Source: Planococcus sp. MB-3u-03 (GTDB lineage Bacteria; Bacillota; Bacilli; Bacillales_A; Planococcaceae). Taken from it: a stretch of DNA of 64,000 nt. Position 1 is the first letter of the stretch. Each line of letters opens with the position of its first letter. The notes beneath the pieces were generated by a model. The model was not told where the DNA came from. It did not search any database and saw only the letters and a list, made by a program, of their open reading frames with translations. The DNA is taken from the NCBI RefSeq assembly GCF_002833405.1, contig NZ_CP025135.1, forward strand, positions 3,314,541-3,378,540, given 5' to 3'. Both the position numbers and the translations under genes were made by a program. Positions 45,639 to 54,134 of the stretch are shown in pieces.

Positions 45639-46607
45639 TTACTTTCCTTTAGACTCGTGCGCCCGCTTGATCCAGCCCCGGATGTCGAAGCCGAGATCCA
45701 AAATCCCGATGATGCTCGTAAACGACTGCAAAGGAAATGCCAGAACCGTCACAACAACCATCACCCAGCGGGGCCAGCCCTCTTGGTGGATATAGAAATG
45801 ATAGAACGATACCCCCTGCAAGAACAACAGGAACTGCAAAAGCATCGAGGCATTGGCGAAAATCAAATAAGCCATGGTCCCTTGCTCGAAATCCGACAGC
45901 AAGGACACCAAAATGACGATCAAATAATACCACAGCACGCTTTTCGGCAAGCGCATCTCGCGGAACGGCGGGAATTTCGGCACTTCGATTCCAAGCCGTT
46001 TCAAAATCGGCAACAGAATCAACAACAAGATCCACACCGTCGTAAATACCGACAAAATCAATAGCGTCGGCAGCAAGGTCTCGAAGGTCAGCATGAACTG
46101 CGCCACAAGCTCCTCGTATTCTTGCATCGATTCCGATCCGAGGCGCTCCAGCCACGTACCGGCCTGTTCATACGAACTGCGCATCGTCGCCATGAATTCT
46201 TCCAGGAAATTAATTCCTAAAAAGGCGATAGCTGCCACATATTGCAACATCAATGATAGCAGCAAGACGATGCTCGCGCCCATGAACATGAACAATTTAC
46301 TTTTTTTATAATGGATCGACAGCCCAATCATGAGCCCTAGCGGAATGTGGATCAACGCCAAAGGCAATGACAGCAATCCGCCGATCAGAAAGCTTAACAC
46401 GACCCCGACCGCTGCGACCAGCGCCGACGCCTTTGCCGGATACTTGGCGCTATACCAAGCAATCGGCAATGCCAAAAACAGGGTACTGATTAAACTCAGC
46501 ACCGGTACATATACAGAAATAGCCAATAGGACGGCAAACAGCGCCGTCATCATGGCTCCATTCGTCAACTGACGTGTCTTTTGGTTAGGCATATCTGCGT
46601 TTTTCAT
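45639..46607 (-). CDS. yybS: DUF2232 membrane protein YybS
   Basis: Integral membrane protein of 322 aa with about eight hydrophobic segments and the family opening LTNGAMMTALFAVLLAISVY. YybS/DUF2232 proteins resemble the membrane components of ECF transporters, but the function is not established. It is the first gene of the gdpP-rplI-dnaC group, 14 bp upstream of gdpP. The leader toward 46.8 kb runs into the tandem repeats. Confidence 0.9.
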   Translation of the reverse strand: MKNADMPNQKTRQLTNGAMMTALFAVLLAISVYVPVLSLISTLFLALPIAWYSAKYPAKASALVAAVGVVLSFLIGGLLSLPLALIHIPLGLMIGLSIHYKKSKLFMFMGASIVLLLSLMLQYVAAIAFLGINFLEEFMATMRSSYEQAGTWLERLGSESMQEYEELVAQFMLTFETLLPTLLILSVFTTVWILLLILLPILKRLGIEVPKFPPFREMRLPKSVLWYYLIVILVSLLSDFEQGTMAYLIFANASMLLQFLLFLQGVSFYHFYIHQEGWPRWVMVVVTVLAFPLQSFTSIIGILDLGFDIRGWIKRAHESKGK

Positions 46608-46805
46608 CTTCTTTCGGGTTTATTTCATCCGTATAATTGTACCATGATTCAAGCCCCCGAACAAAAAAGGGAGGTTGCCTCACTGTACACCTATCGCCCC
46701 GTTTCGAGAAGGAAAAAGTTCGCGCCCTCCGGCAATGGCTGCCTATAGAAAATCATTATCGCTGATTCGCCGGCGGATGGAAATAGTAGATGGAAATAAA
46801 GTGTG

Positions 46806-47806
46806 GGAATCGCTTCCTGGCAAAAATATAAAAGAAGTTAGCGAGAGTTTACTTGTCGAACAGTTTTAGCATTCTACTTGTACTTCATCTTACTATTCGC
46901 CGCCCCGCTTTGGGTTGGCCTCCTGCCATAAGCCAGGAAGAGTGCCTGTCTTACGGCATCGGCTCACCCTTTTACGCTGGGCGGCTTGAAGATTTCATTG
47001 ATTGGGGTGCGTTTAAATAGATCTGCTTCTTTATTATGTTGCCGGCTAATGGGGAAATCGCTTCCCGGGAAAATGTATGAAAAGATAGTGAGAGTTTACG
47101 TGTCGAACTGTTTTAGCATTCTACTTGTGCTTCATCTTACTATTCGCCGCCCGACTTTGGGTTGGCCTTTGGCAATAAGCCAAGAAGAACGCTTGTCTTA
47201 TTGCGTCGGCTCACCCCTTTACGCTTGGCGGCTGAGAGATTTCTTTGATTCGGGTTCGTTTAATCAGATCTGCTTCTTTACGAGTTGCCGGCTAGCGGGG
47301 AAATCGCTTCCCGGGATAAGTTTGGAGCAGCTAGTGAGAGTTTACGTGTCGAACTGTTCCAGAATTCTATTTAAGCTTTATCTTATTATCCACCGCCCTG
47401 CTTGGGGTTGGCCTTTTGCCATAAGCCAGGAAGAACGCCTGTCTTACGGCATCGACTCACCCCTTTACGCTGGACGGCTAAGAGATTTCGTTAAGTCGAG
47501 TGCGTTAAAGCAGATCTGCTTCTTTAGGTAGTTGCCGGCTAGTGGGGAAATCGCTTCCTGAGATGAGCATAGAAGAAGATAGCAAGAAGTTTCTTGTTTA
47601 CCTGTTCCGATCTTCTATTTAAGCTTCTTCTCAATACTCGCCGCCTTGCTTTGGGTTGGCCTCTTGCCATAAGCCAGGAAGAACGCCTGTCTTACGGCAT
47701 CGGCTCACCTCTTTACGCTGGGCGGCTTGGTAATTTCATTGATTGGGGTGCGTTTAAATAGATCTACTTCTTTAGCTAATTGCCGGCTAGCGAGGAAATC
47801 GCTTCC
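46806..47806. repeat. Tandem array of four 247-bp units with a central hairpin
   Basis: GCTTCC within the motif AAATCGCTTCC occurs at 46812, 47060, 47306, 47553 and 47801, a period of 246-248 bp. Units share GGGTTGGCC, a hairpin (TGCCATAAG CCAGG...CCTG CTTACGGCA), GGCTCACCC, TTTACGC and GTTGCCGGCTA. In the unit near 47170 the hairpin becomes GGCAATAAG CCAAG...CTTG CTTATTGCG, with paired changes that keep base pairing. The open frame 46986-47531 is only repeat sequence. A divergent single copy is at 38133-38364. Confidence 0.85.
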
Positions 47807-47869
47807 CGGATGCAGCGTCTGGCACGTTGGTGGATCAGAACTAACTAGCCTCTCTAGACCATAGATAAC

Positions 47870-48092
47870 TTGAGCTACAAAACATGAAGCATTTCCTCAT
47901 TTTCTATCGAGTGGACAGAAGAAGTTTTCATCCCCTCTAGAACTAGAGACGGAGTGGAAGGGGCCGACTCCGGGAGGATCAGCGAGACAATTGAGACCCT
48001 GCAGGAGCGCAGCGACGAAGCGGCTCAATGCGAGCCCTCCGGAAAGCGTGCCCCTGCAACGCAGTCAAAAGCGGAAGCTTTTTCCTCGCTTC
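47870..48092. repeat. Composite intergenic repeat, copy 2
   Basis: Begins GAGCTACAAAACATGAAGC and contains GAGTGGACAGAAGAAGTTTT and CTAGAGACGGAGTGGAAGGG. The GC-rich core (GACTCCGGGAGGATCAGCGA, CGAAGCGGCTCAATGCGAGC) matches the element at 32328-32454. It ends CCCCTGCAACGCAGTC, then AAAAGCGGAAGCTTTT. As at 38 kb, it follows directly after a copy of the 247-bp unit. Confidence 0.78.
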
Positions 48093-48177
48093 TTTTCATT
48101 TCTGTCGCATCAGTTGTAAGCTTTGCAGCGCAGCCTTAGCTTTTCCACTCACTTGAATACATTTCCAACACATATAA

Positions 48178-48206
48178 AAAAGAGGCCGGTTTCCCGGCCT
48201 CTTTGG
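48178..48206 (-). terminator. Terminator of rpsF-ssb-rpsR
   Basis: AAAGAGGCCGG and its complement enclose a 4-nt loop with an A/T tract on each side. Confidence 0.9.
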
Positions 48207-48212
48207 ACAATC

Positions 48213-48449
48213 TTATTTTTCTTCCGCTACGAACGGTAGAAGTGCCATGATACGAGCGCGTTTAACTGCAATCGTCAAACGACGTTGCCATTTAGCGCTT
48301 GTGCCCGTAACACGACGTGGCAAAATTTTGCCTCGCTCAGAAATGAATTTCTTAAGCAAATCAGTGTCTTTGTAGTCGATGCGTGTAATGTTGTTTGAAG
48401 TGAAATAACAAACCTTTTTACGCTTCTTGCCTCCGCGACGTGGTGCCAT
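48213..48449 (-). CDS. rpsR: 30S ribosomal protein S18
   Basis: S18, 78 aa, a small-subunit protein that pairs with S6. It has the basic N-terminus [16 protein letters not shown] and the core [20 protein letters not shown] and [19 protein letters not shown]. The single Cys lies near residue 14, without a zinc set. It is the last gene of rpsF-ssb-rpsR, 53 bp after ssb. Confidence 0.98.
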   Translation of the reverse strand: MAPRRGGKKRKKVCYFTSNNITRIDYKDTDLLKKFISERGKILPRRVTGTSAKWQRRLTIAVKRARIMALLPFVAEEK

Positions 48450-48502
48450 ATCGAATTACCTCCCTTGTTTTCAAATTTTCTATTCGCTGATGGGCGCCTG
48501 GT

Positions 48503-48997
48503 TTAGAACGGCAGATCGTCGTCCGAAACTTCGATCTTCCCGCTTCCGCTTGAAAACGGATCGTCATCTACGCGAGTATTGTTTTGCTGACTTGGACTAG
48601 ACGGTTGGTTCTGTTGATAAGATGGCTGCTGTCCATACGAGCGATCGTTTGAACGATCCCCAGATCCGGAGCCGGCGCTTTTCGGTTCAAGGAATTGAAC
48701 GCTGTCTGCCACCACTTCCGTCGTATAAACGCGCTTGCCATCTTGACCCTCGTAGCTGCCAGTCTGAATGCGGCCTTCGACACCGGCGAGACTTCCTTTT
48801 TTGAGGAAATTCGCTGTGTTTTCAGCCTGCTTGCGCCAAACGGTACAATTGATAAAATCTGCTTCGCGTTCACCTTGCGCATTGGAGAATGTCCGGTTTA
48901 CAGCAAGTGTAAAACGAGCCACCGCCGCCCCGCTTGGCGTGTAACGAAGATCAGGATCTTTTGTCAGTCTTCCGACCAATACAACCCGGTTGATCAT
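48503..48997 (-). CDS. ssb: Single-stranded DNA-binding protein
   Basis: SSB of 164 aa that coats single-stranded DNA in replication and repair. The OB fold runs from [20 protein letters not shown] through [21 protein letters not shown] Gly/Ser/Gln-rich linker follows, then the acidic tip EVSDDDLPF, which recruits partner proteins. It lies between rpsF and rpsR, the usual Bacillales order. Confidence 0.98.
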   Translation of the reverse strand: MINRVVLVGRLTKDPDLRYTPSGAAVARFTLAVNRTFSNAQGEREADFINCTVWRKQAENTANFLKKGSLAGVEGRIQTGSYEGQDGKRVYTTEVVADSVQFLEPKSAGSGSGDRSNDRSYGQQPSYQQNQPSSPSQQNNTRVDDDPFSSGSGKIEVSDDDLPF

Positions 48998-49048
48998 CAG
49001 AATTCAACCTCCTTCTTCAAGTCGTGTATTATCTGTATTCCGCTTATC

Positions 49049-49336
49049 TTATACGTCTAGGCGTACAGCGATGTGGCGGATAATGTCTTCATTGATGTTC
49101 GCAAGACGTGTAAACTCGTTGATAGCTTCAGTTCCAGCGTTCGCTTTCACGATCTGGTAGAAACCTTCTTTGAAATCATTGATTTCATAAGCCAAACGGC
49201 GTTTACCCCATTCTTTCGACTCGATGATTTCCGCTCCGTTTGAAGTTAGGACTTCGCTGAAACGCTCAACTAGCGCTTTCTTCGCGTCCTCTTCAATGTT
49301 CGGGCGTACAATGTACATTACTTCGTATTCTCTCAT
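49049..49336 (-). CDS. rpsF: 30S ribosomal protein S6
   Basis: S6, 95 aa, beta-alpha-beta fold protein that binds 16S rRNA with S18. It begins [20 protein letters not shown] and includes [20 protein letters not shown]. It is the first gene of the operon. AAGGAGGTGAC precedes the start. The leader contains a GNRA-capped hairpin described separately. Confidence 0.98.
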   Translation of the reverse strand: MREYEVMYIVRPNIEEDAKKALVERFSEVLTSNGAEIIESKEWGKRRLAYEINDFKEGFYQIVKANAGTEAINEFTRLANINEDIIRHIAVRLDV

Positions 49337-49358
49337 CGTATTGTCACCTCCTTATGGA

Positions 49359-49387
49359 CTTGGGCCCTGCTGTTTCCAGCGGGCAAG
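49359..49387 (-). promoter_or_regulatory. Hairpin in the rpsF leader, possible S6:S18 autoregulatory element
   Basis: On the minus strand CTTGCCC, GCTG-GAAA-CAGC and GGG..CAAG form a bulged hairpin just before the ribosome binding site of rpsF. Leaders of rpsF in many bacteria carry a structure bound by the S6:S18 complex. Whether this hairpin has that exact fold is unproven. Confidence 0.4.
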
Positions 49388-49422
49388 GAGCAAGCAATCA
49401 TAAATATTACTCACATCAATAT

Positions 49423-49451
49423 ATTGTAGCATACGCACAGGCTTCCGGCAA
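49423..49451 (-). promoter_or_regulatory. Predicted rpsF promoter
   Basis: On the minus strand TTGCCG (49446-49451) and TACAAT (49423-49428) are 17 bp apart, giving a leader of about 80 nt. Confidence 0.65.
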
Positions 49452-49501
49452 GCTGTAATTTAGGCTATACTGGGAGCATCAAAGTTCGGGATGTGTTGCC
49501 A

Positions 49502-50053
49502 ATGGAACCTCATAAAGTCATCGATTTGAATATAGAAGAAATCGCACCGAAAGCACTGTGGTTCAATATAGTGCTCGTTGTCGCCTTCGCGCTCGCCTAC
49601 CAGCTATTCCGCGAGCCTTTGTCTTTTGGCTTTTCGCTGTTCGGCACCCTCTATTTCTTCGGCGGCTACGCATTATTGATCGTACTGCATGAATTATTCC
49701 ATTTGATCGGCTTCGTCGTCTTTGGAAAAGTGCCCATCTCTTCACTTCAATACGGCCTCAACTTAAAATTGGGCATCGCTTATGCGACCAGCGACCGTCC
49801 CGTGAAAAACCGGGCCATGCGGGCGGTCTTGCTATTGCCATTTTGGACGACAGCCGTTTTGCCGACCGTCATCGGCTTTTGGCTTGGCGATCAAGTGCTC
49901 GTCCTGCTCGGCGCCATGCTGACGGCCGGGGCATTCGGCGACTTCCTCATGTACCGTGAACTGCGAAAAGAACCGAACGATGCGTGGATACGGGACGACC
50001 CGAAACTCCCCCGCCTCCACGTCTATTCCGGCTATCCGCCACTTGATGAATAA
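49502..50053 (+). CDS. DUF3267 membrane metalloprotease-like protein
   Basis: Integral membrane protein of 183 aa with four or five hydrophobic segments. The motif VLHELFHLIGF (HExxH) lies inside a membrane helix, as in DUF3267 proteins related to site-2-type metalloproteases. No substrate is known. ATG 49502 is favoured, with GGGA about 10 nt upstream, although in-frame GTG 49493 is possible. It is the only plus-strand gene between 15.4 and 63.5 kb apart from the SDR gene at 23.6 kb. It is transcribed away from rpsF. Confidence 0.8.
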   Translation: MEPHKVIDLNIEEIAPKALWFNIVLVVAFALAYQLFREPLSFGFSLFGTLYFFGGYALLIVLHELFHLIGFVVFGKVPISSLQYGLNLKLGIAYATSDRPVKNRAMRAVLLLPFWTTAVLPTVIGFWLGDQVLVLLGAMLTAGAFGDFLMYRELRKEPNDAWIRDDPKLPRLHVYSGYPPLDE

Positions 50054-50089
50054 TCCTCAGCATGTAAAAGAGAAAGAAGGATCTCATCA

Positions 50090-50262
50090 GTATATAGAAT
50101 GGCAGATGGAAATGGAGACGGCGACTCCAGCGGGAGCAGTGACGGAGCAAAGCGAAGGAGCGACGCGAGCTGAAGACCCTGGACTGAGCGCAGCGAGGGA
50201 AGCGGCTGAAGCCGTGCCCGCGGAAAGCGTCCGTCGCAATGGACATCTCACATTTCTTTTGG
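50090..50262. repeat. GC-rich intergenic repeat, longest copy
   Basis: Starts AGAATGGCAGATGGAAATGG and ends ATGGACATCTCACATTTCT, so the ends are imperfect inverted repeats. The core contains GACTCCAGCGGGAGCAGTGA, CCTGGACTGAGCGCAGCGAG and CGTGCCCGCGGAAAGCGTCC. Its right end recurs, inverted, at 6924-6976. The block CCCTGGACTGAGCGCAGCGA is shared with 32328-32454. Confidence 0.78.
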
Positions 50263-50263
50263 A

Positions 50264-50318
50264 TAAAAAAATGGGCAGTCCCAAGAGGTCATGAAACATA
50301 ACCTTTTGGGACTGCCCT
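50264..50318 (-). terminator. Terminator after the GGCT-like gene
   Basis: On the minus strand GGGCAGTCCCAAAAGGT pairs with ACCTCTTGGGACTGCCC around an 11-nt loop and is followed by a T run. Confidence 0.88.
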
Positions 50319-50331
50319 TCCCTTTTACTGT

Positions 50332-50715
50332 TTATTTCACAAACGACCGTTCCACATCCCATACGCCTTCCGGGATATATTCCTTCAACAATCGCTCCGC
50401 TTTCGCCGTATAGACAATCGCTTGTTTTGTGCCGCGTTCGGTTTCGACCTCGATCGTCAAACGGTCGTACATATCGGTTTTTGCATTCCCCGAATAATCT
50501 TCCAAATCGTTGATTGCCGGCCACAAGACATCCGGAATATCGTAAAGCTCTCCTTGGATGACATCGTCTCCCGCCAGTGCCAGCGCCGGATAGCCGAGCC
50601 CCGTATCGTACAAGCTTCCTGAAATCGTCACTTGTTCTGCCACCAATTCCGCTTCTTCCAGATAGAAATGGTATTTGCCGCCTCTTTTTAAGGTTCCATA
50701 TGCGAATAAATACAT
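50332..50715 (-). CDS. Gamma-glutamylcyclotransferase-family protein
   Basis: Cytoplasmic protein of 127 aa of the GGCT/AIG2-like fold (YtfP class). It has the substrate-loop motif MYLFAYGTLKRGGKYHFYL, the strand GSLYDTGLGYPAL, and the catalytic-type Glu in LYDIPDVLWPAINDLEDYSG. Such enzymes release pyroglutamate from gamma-glutamyl amines, but the substrate here is unknown. It follows ychF across a terminator, so it is probably monocistronic. Confidence 0.88.
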   Translation of the reverse strand: MYLFAYGTLKRGGKYHFYLEEAELVAEQVTISGSLYDTGLGYPALALAGDDVIQGELYDIPDVLWPAINDLEDYSGNAKTDMYDRLTIEVETERGTKQAIVYTAKAERLLKEYIPEGVWDVERSFVK

Positions 50716-50732
50716 TTGTTTCCCTCCTCATA

Positions 50733-50764
50733 AAAAACCGGATGCTCAAAAAAGCACCCGGTTC
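50733..50764 (-). terminator. Terminator after ychF
   Basis: On the minus strand AACCGGGTGCT pairs with AGCATCCGGTT across TTTTTG and is followed by TTTT. Confidence 0.82.
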
Positions 50765-50843
50765 GGTATTCTTTTCCAGCCGCCAATCCGTTCTTAACTT
50801 GTTTCCATGGCAATGACTGACAATAAACTATTAGGCGTAAGCC

Positions 50844-51944
50844 TTATACATTAAATCTGAAGAGCATGACATCGCCGTCTTTGACGATGTATTCCTTGCC
50901 TTCTTGGCGTACTTTTCCAGCTTCTTTCGCCGCTGCCATCGAACCGGCTTCCACCAATTCGTCGTAAGCGACGGTTTCTGCGCGGATAAAGCCGCGTTCG
51001 AAGTCGGAGTGGATGATGCCCGCACATTGCGGGGCTTTCATGCCTTTTTTGAACGTCCAAGCACGCACTTCCTGCACGCCGGCAGTGAAGTAAGTGGCAA
51101 GTCCGAGCAAGTTATAAGCGGCTTTGACCAATTGATCAAGTCCTGACTCTTCGATGCCGAGCTCTTCGAGGAACATTTCTTTCTCTTCGTCGTCAAGCTC
51201 TGCCATTTCCTCTTCGATCTTCGCACACACGACGATCACGTCGGAATCATGACCAGCTGCGTAATCGCGTACTTGCTGCACATATTCGTTGCTCGCCGCA
51301 TCAGCAATTTCATCTTCCGATACGTTCGCTACATAAAGCATCGGCTTGAGCGTCAACAAGTTCAAGCCTTTCGCGATTTTCAGCTCATCTTCCGTGAAGT
51401 CGATCGAACGGGCCAACTCACCGTTTTCAAAGGCTTCGCGGAGCTTCGCCAATACCGGCTCTTCGGCGACGGCATCTTTGTCTTTTTGCTTCAACAGCTT
51501 CGCGTTGCGGGCAATGCGCTTTTCGATGCTTTCCATGTCTGCCAAAACGAGTTCCAAATTGATGACTTCGATATCAGATACCGGGTCCACTCCGCCAGAG
51601 ACGTGTGTGATATTGTCATCAGCAAAACAGCGCACCACTTGTGTGATGGCATCCACTTCGCGGATATGGGCAAGGAATTTATTGCCGAGCCCTTCCCCTT
51701 TGCTGGCGCCTTTGACGATGCCGGCGATGTCGGTGAATTCGAACGCTGTCGGGATGGTCTTTTTCGGTTCGACCAATTCCGTCAGTTTATCGAGGCGCTC
51801 ATCAGGCACTTCGACGATGCCGACGTTTGGATCTATCGTACAGAACGGGTAGTTCGCCGCTTCGGCGCCCGCTTTCGTAATAGCGTTGAATAATGTGGAT
51901 TTCCCCACGTTTGGTAATCCTACGATCCCTGCAGTTAATGCCAA
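50844..51944 (-). CDS. ychF: Redox-regulated ATPase YchF
   Basis: Obg-related P-loop ATPase of 366 aa, unusual among translational GTPase relatives because it prefers ATP. It binds ribosomes and is linked to stress response. Walker A is GIVGLPNVGKSTLFNAIT, the G3 region is TDIAGIVKGASKGEGLGNKF, and the C-terminal TGS domain contains FKKGMKAPQCAGIIHSDFER. TTG 51944 is chosen because it gives the usual MALTAGIVG start with AAAGG 10 nt upstream. The in-frame GTG 51953 is too close to that site. Confidence 0.96.
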   Translation of the reverse strand: MALTAGIVGLPNVGKSTLFNAITKAGAEAANYPFCTIDPNVGIVEVPDERLDKLTELVEPKKTIPTAFEFTDIAGIVKGASKGEGLGNKFLAHIREVDAITQVVRCFADDNITHVSGGVDPVSDIEVINLELVLADMESIEKRIARNAKLLKQKDKDAVAEEPVLAKLREAFENGELARSIDFTEDELKIAKGLNLLTLKPMLYVANVSEDEIADAASNEYVQQVRDYAAGHDSDVIVVCAKIEEEMAELDDEEKEMFLEELGIEESGLDQLVKAAYNLLGLATYFTAGVQEVRAWTFKKGMKAPQCAGIIHSDFERGFIRAETVAYDELVEAGSMAAAKEAGKVRQEGKEYIVKDGDVMLFRFNV

Positions 51945-52024
51945 AGGATTCACGACCTTTCTTTTTCGCTCACAAATTTTGCAACCATTCCATTATAGAA
52001 AGACGAGGCGGAAATGTCCATTCC

Positions 52025-52225
52025 TCATTCCGCCTCGGCTTTTACCAATACTTTTTTCATTTTTTTATTGAACTCGGCCCGCGGCAGCATAACGCTGTGC
52101 TGGCAGCCTTCGCATTTGATGCGGATGTCGGCGCCCATGCGGATAATTTTCCAGGCGTTCGCCCCGCATGGATGCCCTTTTTTCATTTCGACAATATCAT
52201 GTAACCCGAATTCTTTCATTTCCAT
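52025..52225 (-). CDS. DUF951 small protein
   Basis: A 66-aa protein of unknown function found next to ychF in Bacillales (YyzM). It carries MKKGHPCGANAWKIIRMGAD and IRIKCEGCQHSVMLPRAEF. The Cys residues (PCG, CEGC) may bind a metal or stay reduced. It lies between the MscS-type channel gene and ychF with short gaps, so co-transcription is likely. Confidence 0.88.
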   Translation of the reverse strand: MEMKEFGLHDIVEMKKGHPCGANAWKIIRMGADIRIKCEGCQHSVMLPRAEFNKKMKKVLVKAEAE

Positions 52226-52240
52226 GGCTGCGTCCCTCCA

Positions 52241-53143
52241 TCATTTAGTCGCGTTCATTGCGGCTGCATCACCAGGCTCGCGGTGCATGACCACCATGCG
52301 AGGGTACGGCAATTCAACGCCGCGCTGATCGAGAAACTCCTTCAAATCACGGCGCATTCTGCGGGAAACCGCAAAATGCTGCATCGGCAAGGTTTCCGCC
52401 GTCAAGCGCATGACCACTTCCGTCGCCGTCATATTCTGCACGCCGAGCAGTTCGGCCGGGCTGATGACTTCTTCGTAAGTGGGCTGTACCGTTTCCAAAA
52501 ACTCCAAAATCAACCGTTCCACTTTTGCCAGGTCGGAATCATGCGAAACGCTCAAATCCACGACCGCGATCGAATTATGAAGCGAGAAATTGACGACTTC
52601 CGTGACCATGCCGTTCGGGAAGATGAATAACTCACCGGTCCACGCCTGCACTTTCGTCGTGCGCAAGCCGATTTCCTGAACCGTTCCTTCGGCTTGATTG
52701 ATGCGAACATAATCACCGACTGAGAATTGGTCTTCAAAAATGATGAAGAAACCAGTAATCACATCGCGCACTAAGTTCTGTGCGCCAAAACCGACAGCGA
52801 GACCGACGACCCCGGCACCGGCGATAATCCCGCTGATGTTGACCGAGAACGCCGACAGTATGGCGACAAGCGCCATAAATCCAATGACATATGTAACAAT
52901 ATTCTCCAAGAGCTTCGACAAAGTCTGATGACGCCGCCCATTCGTTTTGATCGGCCCTCTTAAACGGACTGAAAACGATTTGCGGATGATGATCCGCATG
53001 ACACGCGTCAATATATAGGCACCGACGGCAATTAAGATGACACGCAACGCTGTTCCGGAAATGGCTAGCCACATTTCCTCATCCATCAGCTTCGCTGTCA
53101 CACGATTTACAAATCCTTCAACAACGCTTCTTTCATAAAACAC
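52241..53143 (-). CDS. Small-conductance mechanosensitive ion channel family protein
   Basis: MscS-family channel of 300 aa that would relieve turgor after osmotic downshock. Three membrane helices lie in residues 28-135. The pore helix carries the small-residue pattern IIAGAGVVGLAVGFGAQNLV, followed by RDVITGFFIIFEDQFSVGDY, the hallmark start of the beta domain. The C-terminal part is the alpha/beta cap. A GTG start at 53143 has GAAGGTG upstream. It lies between the DUF554 and DUF951 genes and probably shares their transcript. Confidence 0.93.
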   Translation of the reverse strand: MFYERSVVEGFVNRVTAKLMDEEMWLAISGTALRVILIAVGAYILTRVMRIIIRKSFSVRLRGPIKTNGRRHQTLSKLLENIVTYVIGFMALVAILSAFSVNISGIIAGAGVVGLAVGFGAQNLVRDVITGFFIIFEDQFSVGDYVRINQAEGTVQEIGLRTTKVQAWTGELFIFPNGMVTEVVNFSLHNSIAVVDLSVSHDSDLAKVERLILEFLETVQPTYEEVISPAELLGVQNMTATEVVMRLTAETLPMQHFAVSRRMRRDLKEFLDQRGVELPYPRMVVMHREPGDAAAMNATK

Positions 53144-53165
53144 GTCTACACCTTCTTTAAATTAC

Positions 53166-53879
53166 TTACATCAGATTGAATTTAAACACGGCCGTGACAA
53201 GAAACGCAACTACAATGATCCCTGGCAATAAGTTCGCCACACGGATCTTCACGATGCCCATCAAATTAAGGCCAATCGCTGCGATCATCACCCCGCCGGT
53301 CGCCGTCATCTCGGTGATGAACAAGTCCAGCGCCGCTTCCGGGATAAGCAAGCTGATCTGCGTCGCAAACAAAGCGATCAAGCCCTGATAAACAAATACG
53401 GGAATCGCCGACAGCATCACCCCGATGCCGAGCGTCGAGGCAAGGATGATCGATGTAAAGCCATCAATGATGCCTTTTGATACAAGAACGCCGTGCTCAT
53501 TGCTGAGGCCGCTCTCCAATGCGCCGATAATGCCCATCGCGCCGATGACGAAAATCAGCGTTGCTGTGACAAATCCTTGCGCCAGGCTGCCCTGGCTTTC
53601 TTTCGTGCCGAGCATCCGTTCAATCCAACGGCCGAATGCATTCAATTTGTCTTCGAGCCTCGCCCACTCGCCGATCACCGCACCGAGCACCAGGCTGATG
53701 ATGACAATGACGAAATTCTGGCTCTCAAAGCCCATCTGCAAGCCCAACACGACGACCACAAGCCCAATGACATACATGACCGTCTCTTTCATCCTGTCGG
53801 GAATATTGCGCAATGCCCGCCCGATCAGTGTTCCTATGACAATTAAAAGCGCGTTGACCAATGTTCCCCAAAGAACCAT
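53166..53879 (-). CDS. DUF554 membrane protein
   Basis: Integral membrane protein of 237 aa with about six hydrophobic segments, starting MVLWGTLVNALLIVIGTLIG. Family motifs include GRALRNIPDRMKETVMYVIG and GFTSIILASTLGIGVMLSAI. The function is unknown (YdfK/YyaD-like). ATG 53879 is chosen because AAGGAG lies 7 nt upstream. The longer open frame adds 48 basic residues not expected for the family. It follows parB on the same strand, where B. subtilis has yyaC, which is missing here. Confidence 0.88.
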   Translation of the reverse strand: MVLWGTLVNALLIVIGTLIGRALRNIPDRMKETVMYVIGLVVVVLGLQMGFESQNFVIVIISLVLGAVIGEWARLEDKLNAFGRWIERMLGTKESQGSLAQGFVTATLIFVIGAMGIIGALESGLSNEHGVLVSKGIIDGFTSIILASTLGIGVMLSAIPVFVYQGLIALFATQISLLIPEAALDLFITEMTATGGVMIAAIGLNLMGIVKIRVANLLPGIIVVAFLVTAVFKFNLM

Positions 53880-54134
53880 ATTCGAGCTCCTTCCTCTCCG
53901 TGCTTCGGAATGTGCCAAACGCACGGCTCTTCTCCCTCTTTTTATCAAGTTCGATAAACCGTTCGTTAAGCTGCCTTTGCGCCAGATCCATATTCCGAAT
54001 GCCCCGGCTTTCTCCCGCTTCAAAGAAACGCCTATTTTCCGTCTCCGGAAAATAGGCCGTTTTCATACCGATGTAACGGTTCATTTGGATAAACCCGCCA
54101 CGAGCGCAAAAAGCGCCTTGTGCCGGTTGAAATA

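Noticed and set aside
46986..47531. Open reading frame of 181 codons in the tandem repeats
   Set aside because: It is only 247-bp repeat sequence read through. No ribosome binding site or protein family is seen, and other units interrupt the frame.
46806..47806. CRISPR array
   Set aside because: The period is 247 bp with no short repeat/spacer pattern, and no cas genes are present.
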